From: Pseudomonadota bacterium
GTDB lineage: Bacteria; Pseudomonadota; Gammaproteobacteria; JAFEDO01
DNA: 38,806 bases
Direction of reading: 5' to 3'
NCBI GenBank assembly: GCA_018241565.1
Contig: JAFEDO010000059.1
Span: 1-38,806, forward strand
Below the pieces are notes generated by a model, which did no database searches, was not told the origin of the DNA, and saw only the letters and a list, made by a program, of their open reading frames with translations. Both the position numbers and the translations under genes were made by a program. Position 1 is the stretch's first letter; each line of letters begins with the position of its first letter. Shown in pieces: positions 16,979 to 24,778 of the stretch.

Positions 16979-17827
16979 TCAAAAATGTTTCAGAAATAAA
17001 CCACCAGTGACTCGCTCATGTCCAGATAAATCAAATTGCGTGTGGACTTCAGAAAACCCTGCTTCTTGCATCCATTGACGCACCGTAGAACCTTGCTGAA
17101 ACCCATGCTCCAACAATAACCACCCGTGATCTGCCAAATAAAAAGGCGCTTGTTGAATTAACGTCGCAATAGCTGTTAATCCTTCTTTTCCACTCACCAA
17201 CGCTAATCGAGGTTCAAAGGCAACATCTCCTAGCGTGAGATGTTCATCTCCCTCGGCTATATAAGGAGGATTACTGATAATCGCACTGTAAGAATTTTTT
17301 GGAAATGGCTGTAACCATTCTCCACAATAAAAATTTACTCTATCTAATCCCAAACGTTCTGCATTTTTTTTTGCAACAGCTAACGCTTTTTCAGAAACAT
17401 CACTCGCATCGATTTGCCACAGAGGACATTGCTCTGCTAAAGATAAAGCAATAGCACCTGTTCCTGTTCCAACATCTGCAATAGAAAGTGCTTCATCATT
17501 CGGTAGCAGTTTGAGTGCCGTTTCGACTAATAACTCTGTTTCTGGTCGTGGAATTAAAGTATCTGGCGTGACGATTAATTCTAAACTCCAAAATTCTTTT
17601 TTTCCTAAAATATATGCCATGGGCTCGCCTTTCAGACGACGAGAAAATAAGGCTTCAAATGTTTTTTCTTGCTCGTTAGAAATTTCTTGTTTTGGATTCG
17701 CATAAAGAGAAGCTCGAGTTGTATTCAACACAGATGCTAATAACAAATCGACATCCAATGTTGCACTCTCACTTTTAGAATTTAAAACTGAAATGGCATG
17801 CTGTCGCAAAGATTGCAATTCACTCAT
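16979..17827 (-). CDS. prmC: peptide chain release factor N5-glutamine methyltransferase PrmC
   Basis: Methylates the glutamine of the GGQ motif in release factors RF1 and RF2, using S-adenosylmethionine. The 282-residue protein has the SAM-binding motif DVGTGTGAIAL at 118-128 and the substrate glutamine-binding motif NPPY at 186-189. Its ATG shares one base with the prfA stop (TGATG), so it is translated with its own substrate RF1, the usual gammaproteobacterial hemA-prfA-prmC order. A TTG one codon upstream is an alternative start but overlaps prfA further. Confidence 0.97.
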   Translation of the reverse strand: MSELQSLRQHAISVLNSKSESATLDVDLLLASVLNTTRASLYANPKQEISNEQEKTFEALFSRRLKGEPMAYILGKKEFWSLELIVTPDTLIPRPETELLVETALKLLPNDEALSIADVGTGTGAIALSLAEQCPLWQIDASDVSEKALAVAKKNAERLGLDRVNFYCGEWLQPFPKNSYSAIISNPPYIAEGDEHLTLGDVAFEPRLALVSGKEGLTAIATLIQQAPFYLADHGWLLLEHGFQQGSTVRQWMQEAGFSEVHTQFDLSGHERVTGGLFLKHF

Positions 17828-18915
17828 CAATTATTTAATCCTAAAGCGGCTAATTGATCAGCTTGATATTCACGAGTCAGTGGTTGAATCACTTCTTCTA
17901 AGTTACCTTCCAAAATTTCTGTCAATTTATACAGGGTGAGATTGATACGGTGATCCGTTAATCGTCCTTGCGGATAATTATAAGTACGGATCCGTTCAGA
18001 ACGATCACCCGTTCCCACTAAATGACGTCTGGTATCGGCTTCTTGTTTTTGTTGTTTTTCTCGTTCGCCGGCGAGTATTCGTGTTTGCAATAATGACATG
18101 GCTTTCGCTCGATTCTTATGTTGAGAACGCTCTTCTTGGCACTCTACGACAATCCCCGTAGGCAAATGGGTGATACGAATAGCAGAATCTGTTTTATTCA
18201 CATGCTGACCACCTGCGCCTGAAGATCGGTAAGTATCAATACGCAGATCACTCGGATTAATACTCACTTCATCAATTAATTCTGCTTCTGGTAACACAGC
18301 TACCGTACAAGTCGATGTATGCACACGACCTTGTGCTTCAGTTTCTGGCACTCGTTGTACACGATGAGCACCAGACTCAAATTTCAAATGTGAATACACG
18401 TTTTTACCTAGCACTCTCGCAATGATTTCTTTATACCCACCATGCTCACCTTCATGAAAACTAATCACTTCCACTTGCCATCTTTGATTTTCAGCATAGC
18501 GTGAATACATGCGAAATAAATTCCCAGCGAAAATAGCAGCTTCATCACCACCTGCACCCGCACGAATTTCTAAAAAGATATTACGTTCATCATCATGATC
18601 TTTTGGTAATAATAAAACTTGTAACTGCTCTTCTAACTCTATTTTTTTGGCACTAGCATTTTTTAATTCTTCTTCTGCCATGCTACGCATTTCGACATCT
18701 TCATCTTTAGCTAATTCTTCAGCTGACTGAATTGCTGCTAATACTTCGGAATATTCTTGAAAACACTGTACGATAGGCCCTAATTGTGCAAACTCTTTAG
18801 ATAAGTCTCGAAACTTTGCATTATCTGAAATGATGGCAGGATCGCTTAACAATAAGCTGATTTCTTGATGGCGTTCAACTAAAGATTCTAATTTAGCGTG
18901 GATAGATGGGTTCAT
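17827..18915 (-). CDS. prfA: peptide chain release factor 1
   Basis: Reads UAA and UAG stop codons on the ribosome and triggers peptide release. The 362-residue protein has the codon-recognition tripeptide PET (RVPETE, residues 190-192) and the catalytic GGQ at 235-237 in [17 protein letters not shown]. Length is normal for RF1. Its start overlaps the hemA stop by 4 nt (ATGA), and its stop overlaps prmC. The gene is the middle one of the hemA-prfA-prmC operon. Confidence 0.98.
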   Translation of the reverse strand: MNPSIHAKLESLVERHQEISLLLSDPAIISDNAKFRDLSKEFAQLGPIVQCFQEYSEVLAAIQSAEELAKDEDVEMRSMAEEELKNASAKKIELEEQLQVLLLPKDHDDERNIFLEIRAGAGGDEAAIFAGNLFRMYSRYAENQRWQVEVISFHEGEHGGYKEIIARVLGKNVYSHLKFESGAHRVQRVPETEAQGRVHTSTCTVAVLPEAELIDEVSINPSDLRIDTYRSSGAGGQHVNKTDSAIRITHLPTGIVVECQEERSQHKNRAKAMSLLQTRILAGEREKQQKQEADTRRHLVGTGDRSERIRTYNYPQGRLTDHRINLTLYKLTEILEGNLEEVIQPLTREYQADQLAALGLNN

Positions 18916-20165
18916 ACTTCAATATCACTACAAAATAAAAGTTCTGCTAATTTTAATAAATCTTCTTGTTGCTCTTCACCCATTTTACGTAACTGCATGC
19001 TGGGCTGATGTAAAAATTTATTCGTTAAACGACGTGACAATTCAGATATCACTTCTTTGGGTTCTTGTCCTTGTTCCAACTGTTGGATTGCCTTATCTAA
19101 TTCTAGTGTACGAATAGATTCTGCTTGTGCTCGATATGTTTTAATTGAATCAGAGGCACGTAATGATTTTAATCGTTGTTTGAAGTTTTCTAATTCATGA
19201 TGAATGATTTTCTCTGCTTCTAAAGCTGCTGCTTGTCGCTCTTTTAATCCTTCAACAACTTGAGTTTGCAAATCATCTAAATTGTATAAAACAACTTTTG
19301 GTAAATGCGCTACTTCGGGTTCAATATCTCGAGGAACAGCTAAATCCAGTAAAAATAAGGGATGATCAGCGCGTTCTTCCACGGCAACTTCAACTATATG
19401 TTTAGTCACAAAAGGCAAAGGACAAGAAGTAGCACTGATGGCAATATCTACTTGTTTTAATATTTCTGAAATTTCATCGATAGAAACCCACTGCCCATGA
19501 ATTTGTTGCAATATATCATCTACATTAGATTGCGTACGATTAGCAATAAAAAATTCTCGTATGCCAAATTGATGTAAGTATTTCGCGATTAATTGAATAG
19601 TATCTCCACCGCCAATCAACAATACTTTTTTATCATTCAATTCGGGAAAAGTTTTTTTAACTAATACAGCACCCGCATAAGCGACTGAAATAGGATGAAC
19701 ATTAATATCTGTCTCATGACGTATTCGTTTGGCTGTTGAAAAGACTTGCTGAAAAACTTGCTGCAGATTTGATCCCACTGTTCCTGTTAAACAAGCTTTT
19801 GAATAAGATTCTTTCATTTGACCTAAAATTTGATTTTCACCCAGCAACATAGAATCTAAGCCACTGGCTACACGCATCATGTGCTGTATTGCCTCTATGC
19901 CTTGGTAAGAATATAGATATCCTGATACGTCCTCCTGAGGCAACCCTGATTGAAGCACTAACCATGATTTCAATACGGAAATTTCTTTGGCATAACAATA
20001 TAATTCCGTGCGATTACAAGTCGACAAAATAACAACTTCATGAATATTTTGGAATTCCAATAAATCCAGTAAACCTGAGCCCAATTTAGAGTCTGAGAAC
20101 GCAAACTTTTCACGTACGGCTAGAGGCGCTGTCTGGTGATTTAATCCACAGGCAAAAAGCATCAT
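18912..20165 (-). CDS. hemA: glutamyl-tRNA reductase
   Basis: First committed enzyme of C5 heme synthesis; it reduces glutamyl-tRNA to glutamate-1-semialdehyde with NADPH. The 417-residue protein shows the N-terminal signature [16 protein letters not shown], the catalytic cysteine C50 in [11 protein letters not shown], the [17 protein letters not shown] block, and a nucleotide-binding glycine motif LIGGGDT. The C-terminal dimerisation helix is complete. Two tandem ATG codons (20165, 20162) could start translation; the ribosome site is weak. It is the first gene of hemA-prfA-prmC and is divergent from recD2, whereas lolB/ispE often occupy that position in relatives. Confidence 0.97.
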   Translation of the reverse strand: MMLFACGLNHQTAPLAVREKFAFSDSKLGSGLLDLLEFQNIHEVVILSTCNRTELYCYAKEISVLKSWLVLQSGLPQEDVSGYLYSYQGIEAIQHMMRVASGLDSMLLGENQILGQMKESYSKACLTGTVGSNLQQVFQQVFSTAKRIRHETDINVHPISVAYAGAVLVKKTFPELNDKKVLLIGGGDTIQLIAKYLHQFGIREFFIANRTQSNVDDILQQIHGQWVSIDEISEILKQVDIAISATSCPLPFVTKHIVEVAVEERADHPLFLLDLAVPRDIEPEVAHLPKVVLYNLDDLQTQVVEGLKERQAAALEAEKIIHHELENFKQRLKSLRASDSIKTYRAQAESIRTLELDKAIQQLEQGQEPKEVISELSRRLTNKFLHQPSMQLRKMGEEQQEDLLKLAELLFCSDIEV

Positions 20166-20185
20166 AATCTTGTTTCTTCTAGAAT

Positions 20186-20214
20186 TTTATAACCGCGCGA
20201 TTGTAAACCAGTAA
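20186..20214 (-). promoter_or_regulatory. putative promoter of hemA-prfA-prmC
   Basis: On the minus strand, TTACTG (20209-20214) and TATAAA (20186-20191) are spaced 17 bp apart, just upstream of hemA. It overlaps the oppositely directed recD2 promoter, so the two may compete for polymerase. Confidence 0.4.
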
Positions 20215-20229
20215 CCATCCATTTACTAT
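20201..20229 (+). promoter_or_regulatory. putative promoter of recD2
   Basis: TTGTAA (20201-20206) and TACTAT (20224-20229) are spaced 17 bp apart in the 95-bp divergent region, ending about 30 nt before the recD2 ATG. Confidence 0.4.
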
Positions 20230-20260
20230 ACTGTACACTTACCAAAGGCAACAAAAATCC

Positions 20261-22441
20261 ATGAATTACCCCACCAACCCGTACTCTTCCCCTGAAACAC
20301 TCTCGGGCTCTGTTGAGAGGGTCACTTTTCATAGTGAGTCTTCTGGGTTCTGCGTACTGCGTACAAAAGCCAAAGGACATCGTGATTTGGTCACCGTCGT
20401 CGCAAATGCAGCCAGCATCTCTGCTGGTGAATATATTGAATGTAAAGGATTTTGGGTTAACGATAAAACGCATGGATTACAATTTAAAGCGCATGAATTA
20501 AAAGCCACTCAACCTACTACCATCGATGGCATTGAAAAATATTTAGCTTCTGGAATGATAAAAGGGATTGGGCCTTATTTTGCTAAAAAATTAATTTTTG
20601 CATTTGGAGATAGTGTTTTTGATGTCATTGAAACAGAACCCGATCGCTTAACTGAACTAGAAGGTATTGGAAAGTATCGTCAGAAATGTATTACGGATTC
20701 TTGGAACGAACAAAAATCCATTCGTAATATCATGGTTTTTTTACAATCTCATGGCGTGGGCACAGCAAGAGCCGTACGTATTTATAAAACCTATGGCGAC
20801 GAATCTGTTGATAAAGTTCAGGAAAACCCTTACCGATTAGCATTAGATATTTATGGCATTGGATTTAAAACTGCAGACAGTTTGGCATTGCAATTAGGTA
20901 TTGCTAAAGATTCTTTAATTCGAGCAGAAGCTGGTGTTCGACACGTATTACAAGAACTTTGTAATTTTGGGCATTGCGCCGCAGAGTATGATCATTTAGT
21001 TGCAGAAACCACGAAATTATTAGAAGTTTCTGAAACACTGGTTGAAGAAGCAATCCATGCGGAACTTAAAAATGAAAATATCATTGCTGACCAACAAGAT
21101 GATAAAAAAATCATTTTTTCTACGCCGTTATATCAAGCTGAAACGGGTGCTTCTGAACAATTAAAACGGTTAAATCAAAACTCTCCTCCTTGGGGAATCA
21201 TCGATATTGAAAAAGCAATTCCCTGGGTTGAAGAAAAAACGGGTTTACAATTATCAGATTCACAAAAAAACGCGCTTTCCATCGTTTTAAAAAATAAATT
21301 ATCGATCATTACGGGAGGACCTGGTGTAGGCAAAACAACGCTCGTGAATAGTTTCTTAAAAATTATTCGCGCGAAAACTCAATCTGTAGCACTCGCAGCT
21401 CCAACTGGTCGCGCCGCTAAACGATTAACTGAAACCACAGGCATGACAGCCAAAACTATTCACCGCTTATTAGAATTCAATCCTCATGGCATGACATTTA
21501 AACACGATCAAAATAATCCATTACCTATCGATGTGTTAGTGATTGATGAATCATCCATGTTGGATATTGTTCTTTTTTATCGTTTATTAAAATCTATTCC
21601 TGATCATGCCGCTGTCATTTTTGTAGGAGATGTCGATCAATTACCTTCAGTAGGCCCAGGCGCTGTATTATCTGATTTAATTCAATCTCATATGATTGCA
21701 ACTGTTCGACTGACAGAAATTTTTCGTCAAGCGAGCGATTCAAAAATAATTATCAATGCGCACAGAATCAATCAAGGCGAAATGCCTTTATCTAATGAAA
21801 CATCTACAGATTTTTATACCATCTACGAAGATGAGCCTGAAACTATTCATGATCAATTAATCCAATTGGTTTCCAAAAGAATACCGGATAAATTTAGCTA
21901 TAATCCTGTACGAGATATTCAAGTACTCTGTCCCATGAATCGTGGGGGCTTAGGAAGTCGAGGATTAAACGTAGAATTACAAAAGCAACTCAATGGCCAT
22001 AGTGAACCTAAGATTAATCGTTACGGCTCTATATTTTCTCCCGGTGACAAAATCATTCAAAATATTAATAACTATGACAAAGAAGTTTTCAATGGGGACA
22101 TTGGATTTATTAAGCATATTGATCTTGAGGAAAGCCTCGTTAAAATTCAATTTGATGATCGCATCGTCAATTATGATTTTACTGAACTTGATGAAATTAG
22201 CCTTGCTTATGCGATTAGTATTCACAAAAGCCAAGGTTCAGAATTTCCAGTAGTGATAATTCCATTAGCGATGCAACATTACAATTTACTTGTCAGAAAC
22301 TTGCTCTATACTGGTGTCACCCGAGGAAAACGTTTGATGATTTTAATTGGACAGAAAAAAGCAATTGGCATGGCAGTCCATAATTTTCGAGCCACTCATC
22401 GAATAACAAAATTAGCGGATCGTCTAAAGAATACTTTGTAG
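20261..22441 (+). CDS. recD2: RecD2-family ATP-dependent 5'-3' DNA helicase
   Basis: Superfamily 1B helicase of the RecD2/YrrC type, which works without RecBC in DNA repair. The 726-residue protein has an N-terminal OB-like domain (about 10-90), helix-hairpin-helix elements (GIGPYFAKKL near 102-111, LEGIGKYR near 133-140, IYGIGFKTAD near 198-206), Walker A GGPGVGKTT at 352-360, Walker B VIDESSM at 427-433, GDVDQLPSVGPG and the C-terminal UvrD-like motif SIHKSQGSEFP near 660. Length and the long N-terminal region distinguish it from RecBCD RecD. The next gene follows after 7 nt, so the two form an operon. Confidence 0.95.
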   Translation: MNYPTNPYSSPETLSGSVERVTFHSESSGFCVLRTKAKGHRDLVTVVANAASISAGEYIECKGFWVNDKTHGLQFKAHELKATQPTTIDGIEKYLASGMIKGIGPYFAKKLIFAFGDSVFDVIETEPDRLTELEGIGKYRQKCITDSWNEQKSIRNIMVFLQSHGVGTARAVRIYKTYGDESVDKVQENPYRLALDIYGIGFKTADSLALQLGIAKDSLIRAEAGVRHVLQELCNFGHCAAEYDHLVAETTKLLEVSETLVEEAIHAELKNENIIADQQDDKKIIFSTPLYQAETGASEQLKRLNQNSPPWGIIDIEKAIPWVEEKTGLQLSDSQKNALSIVLKNKLSIITGGPGVGKTTLVNSFLKIIRAKTQSVALAAPTGRAAKRLTETTGMTAKTIHRLLEFNPHGMTFKHDQNNPLPIDVLVIDESSMLDIVLFYRLLKSIPDHAAVIFVGDVDQLPSVGPGAVLSDLIQSHMIATVRLTEIFRQASDSKIIINAHRINQGEMPLSNETSTDFYTIYEDEPETIHDQLIQLVSKRIPDKFSYNPVRDIQVLCPMNRGGLGSRGLNVELQKQLNGHSEPKINRYGSIFSPGDKIIQNINNYDKEVFNGDIGFIKHIDLEESLVKIQFDDRIVNYDFTELDEISLAYAISIHKSQGSEFPVVIIPLAMQHYNLLVRNLLYTGVTRGKRLMILIGQKKAIGMAVHNFRATHRITKLADRLKNTL

Positions 22442-22448
22442 GAAAAAA

Positions 22449-23846
22449 ATGAAATTACAATTTTTTGGTGCAGCGGAAGAAGTGACAGGTTCTTGTTTTT
22501 TACTACAACTTGATAATTTCAATGTCTTGATAGATTGTGGTTTGATTCAAGGTAGTTTCCAAGATGAAAAACGTAACTGGGAACCCTTCCCATTCGACGT
22601 AAAAGATATTGATGCCATTATTCTGACACATGCACATTTAGATCATTCTGGAAGAATTCCTCTATTAGTTCGTTCCGGATTTCATGGTCCTATTTATTGC
22701 CATCCTGCGACAAAAGACTTAGCCGATATCTTATTAACAGATTCTGCTTTTCTTTTTGAAAAAGATGCTGAAAGTGAAAATCGAAGAAGAGAACGTCAAC
22801 ATCAATCACTGATTCAACCTTTATATACACGACAAGATGTGATGGATTGCTTACCACTATTCCAAACTTTAAAATATGGAAGAAAATTAACGATAGCTCC
22901 CAACGTAAAAATTCAATTCAACGATGCCGGTCATATTTTAGGATCCTCTATTGTTGAATTATGGATAGAACAGAAAAAATTCTCTAAGAAACTCGTCTTT
23001 AGCGGTGACCTAGGTCACAAAGGCGCACCGATATTACATGAACCCACTTATCTTGAAGATGCTAATTTAGTTATCATGGAAAGCACTTACGGTGATCGCA
23101 ACCATCGTTCTTGGAATGACACGTGGAATGAATTAGGCGCTGCATTACATGAAGCAGAAAAAAGTCAGGGTAATATTTTAATCCCCGCTTTTGCAATTGG
23201 TAGAACTCAAGAGTTACTTTATACATTTAAAAAACATTTTGAAGAATGGCGGCTGAATCAATGGGAAATTTTTCTAGATAGCCCAATGGCTATTGAAGCC
23301 ACTAAAGTATACGCAAAAAACTGGGAACTTTACGATAATGAAGCACATACCATGATTCGACAATCCGGTAGTCCATTTAGTTTTCCCAATATACACTTAA
23401 CTGAATCAACGGTTGATTCGTTGGGAATTAACCAAATTCGATCAGGTGCTATTATCATCGCCGGCAGTGGCATGTGTAGTGGAGGACGTATTCGTCACCA
23501 TTTAAAACACAATGTGTGGCGCAGAGATTGCCATATTTTTATTGTTGGATATCAAGCAAAAGGTACATTGGGACGACAACTGGTCGACGGTGTTGATGAA
23601 ATTTCTCTTTGGGGAGAGTCCATTAAAGTCTCGGCAAAAATCCACACCATCGGAGGCCTATCTGCCCATGCCGATCAAAACGGATTATTAGATTGGTACG
23701 GCCACTTCACTACAAATCCTCCCGTCGTTTTAGTCCACGGAGAAGAAAAAGCATCCTCAGTTTTAAAAGATAAGCTTTATGAAAAATATACCGTTAAAGC
23801 AGAAGTCGCGACGTATAAAATGGTGATTGATTTAGAGATAATCTAA
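22449..23846 (+). CDS. beta-CASP metallo-beta-lactamase fold RNase-like protein
   Basis: A 465-residue protein of the CPSF73-like beta-CASP family, zinc-dependent nucleases that usually process RNA. Zinc ligands are visible in HAHLDH (H61, H63, D65, H66), in the DAGHILGSS block and in FSGDLG. The beta-CASP insert includes MESTYGDR, IPAFAIGRTQELL and SGMCSGGRIRHHL, and the late histidine is in GGLSAHADQ. Such single-gene homologues are widespread in Legionella and Pseudomonas as 'MBL-fold RNA specificity factor'. GGA precedes the ATG and the gap from recD2 is 7 nt, suggesting co-expression with the helicase. The substrate is not known. Confidence 0.92.
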   Translation: MKLQFFGAAEEVTGSCFLLQLDNFNVLIDCGLIQGSFQDEKRNWEPFPFDVKDIDAIILTHAHLDHSGRIPLLVRSGFHGPIYCHPATKDLADILLTDSAFLFEKDAESENRRRERQHQSLIQPLYTRQDVMDCLPLFQTLKYGRKLTIAPNVKIQFNDAGHILGSSIVELWIEQKKFSKKLVFSGDLGHKGAPILHEPTYLEDANLVIMESTYGDRNHRSWNDTWNELGAALHEAEKSQGNILIPAFAIGRTQELLYTFKKHFEEWRLNQWEIFLDSPMAIEATKVYAKNWELYDNEAHTMIRQSGSPFSFPNIHLTESTVDSLGINQIRSGAIIIAGSGMCSGGRIRHHLKHNVWRRDCHIFIVGYQAKGTLGRQLVDGVDEISLWGESIKVSAKIHTIGGLSAHADQNGLLDWYGHFTTNPPVVLVHGEEKASSVLKDKLYEKYTVKAEVATYKMVIDLEII

Positions 23847-23945
23847 GTCCATTAGCTATCAATGTACAAATTAGTTTGTTATCAACTGGAGTCTTGTTGT
23901 ACAATTCTTCCTTATCCAAATCTAATGACGAACGGGAGTAATACG

Positions 23946-24380
23946 ATGAAGTTTTTTGTATGTCCTGATAGGGTTATATCAAAAGGAAGAACTGTTGTTT
24001 ATACAGATCAACACACTGAAATTCATGATCCAAATGCAACATTGATAATAGATGACAAACTAGAAATTGGTGAACGTGGTAGTGTTCATATTCATGTGAA
24101 AGATATTATAATTACCCCACGCGGAGAATTAGTGATCCATAACGGAAATGTACGCATTATCAATGATCTGAATGCTTATTCTAACGTTAGTTTCCATTAC
24201 TCTCGTGTTCGTGCTAAGAATCTATCTACTTATTCTCCTACACAGAAATTAAATTGGTTTAATTTAAGAAAGCAAATAGTCTGGGCTAAAGAAAATGATC
24301 CTGATTCAACACAAGCCATAAACGTTAAAGAATCCGTTGCACATGCAGAAGAAAAACTACGTAATTCTTTACAGCCTTGA
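23946..24380 (+). CDS. small beta-rich hypothetical protein
   Basis: A 144-residue protein not recognised. Residues about 25-75 form a regular run of short beta-like segments with turns (ATLIIDDKLEIGERGSVHI, then IIITPRGELVIHNGNVRI), which could fold as a short right-handed beta-helix resembling bactofilin-type polymer proteins; this is only a pattern impression. The C-terminal half is charged and likely helical. The ATG at 23946 is chosen because GGGAG lies 7 nt upstream; the open frame continues 28 codons further upstream without a better start. It follows the beta-CASP gene by about 100 nt and may be part of an accessory islet. Confidence 0.65.
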   Translation: MKFFVCPDRVISKGRTVVYTDQHTEIHDPNATLIIDDKLEIGERGSVHIHVKDIIITPRGELVIHNGNVRIINDLNAYSNVSFHYSRVRAKNLSTYSPTQKLNWFNLRKQIVWAKENDPDSTQAINVKESVAHAEEKLRNSLQP

Positions 24381-24473
24381 GTATTACTACTTAATTTGAT
24401 AAACACATAGATCATCAATAAATTGGTGGCATAGTTGAAATTTCTCTGTGTTCATCAAATAACGGAAGCAACT

Positions 24474-24728
24474 ATGTTTAAAACGGCTATTGTTAGTATC
24501 CAGATAAAACCAAGGCTTAAGACTAAAGCAGAAACTATTTTATATAAAATTGGCTTGTCTTCTGCAGAGGCCATACGTCTTTTTTATAAGAAAATTTGTT
24601 TACATCATGGATTACCCTTTGAAGTAAAAATCCCAAATAAAACAACTATCAATGCAATGCGTGAAACTGATTCAGGGAAAACTCATAAAGCGAAAAATGT
24701 AGATGCACTATTTGATGAGCTTGAATAA
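24474..24728 (+). CDS. RelB/DinJ-family antitoxin, orphan
   Basis: An 84-residue protein matching DinJ/RelB antitoxins: an N-terminal ribbon-helix-helix DNA-binding segment (IVSIQIKPRLKTKAETILYK, residues about 5-24), then IGLSSAEAIRLFYKKICLHHG and LPFEVKIPN, the usual dinJ signature, and a C-terminal toxin-wrapping tail. These antitoxins repress their own operon and neutralise a YafQ/RelE-type ribosome-dependent RNase. GGAAG lies 6 nt before the ATG. The toxin gene that should follow is missing apart from an eight-codon stump. The antitoxin may be a relic or may counter a related toxin elsewhere. Confidence 0.85.
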   Translation: MFKTAIVSIQIKPRLKTKAETILYKIGLSSAEAIRLFYKKICLHHGLPFEVKIPNKTTINAMRETDSGKTHKAKNVDALFDELE

Positions 24729-24733
24729 TAATC

Positions 24734-24760
24734 ATGTTACATGTTGAATATACAAATTAG
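24734..24760 (+). pseudogene. eight-codon remnant of a YafQ/RelE-type toxin gene
   Basis: An ATG 5 nt after the antitoxin stop opens a frame reading MLHVEYTN and then TAG. That is how YafQ/RelE-family toxins typically begin, and 5 nt is a typical toxin-antitoxin spacing. The sequence then runs into the 3' end of the opposing 965-residue gene. Best explained as the 5' stump of a toxin lost by deletion; with so few residues chance cannot be excluded. Confidence 0.45.
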
Positions 24761-24778
24761 AAAAAAAACGAAGCATTA

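Noticed and set aside
20162-20473. 103-codon minus-strand frame continuing upstream of hemA
   Set aside because: It overlaps the start of recD2 and the divergent promoters, has no recognisable domain and is explained as a shadow of recD2.
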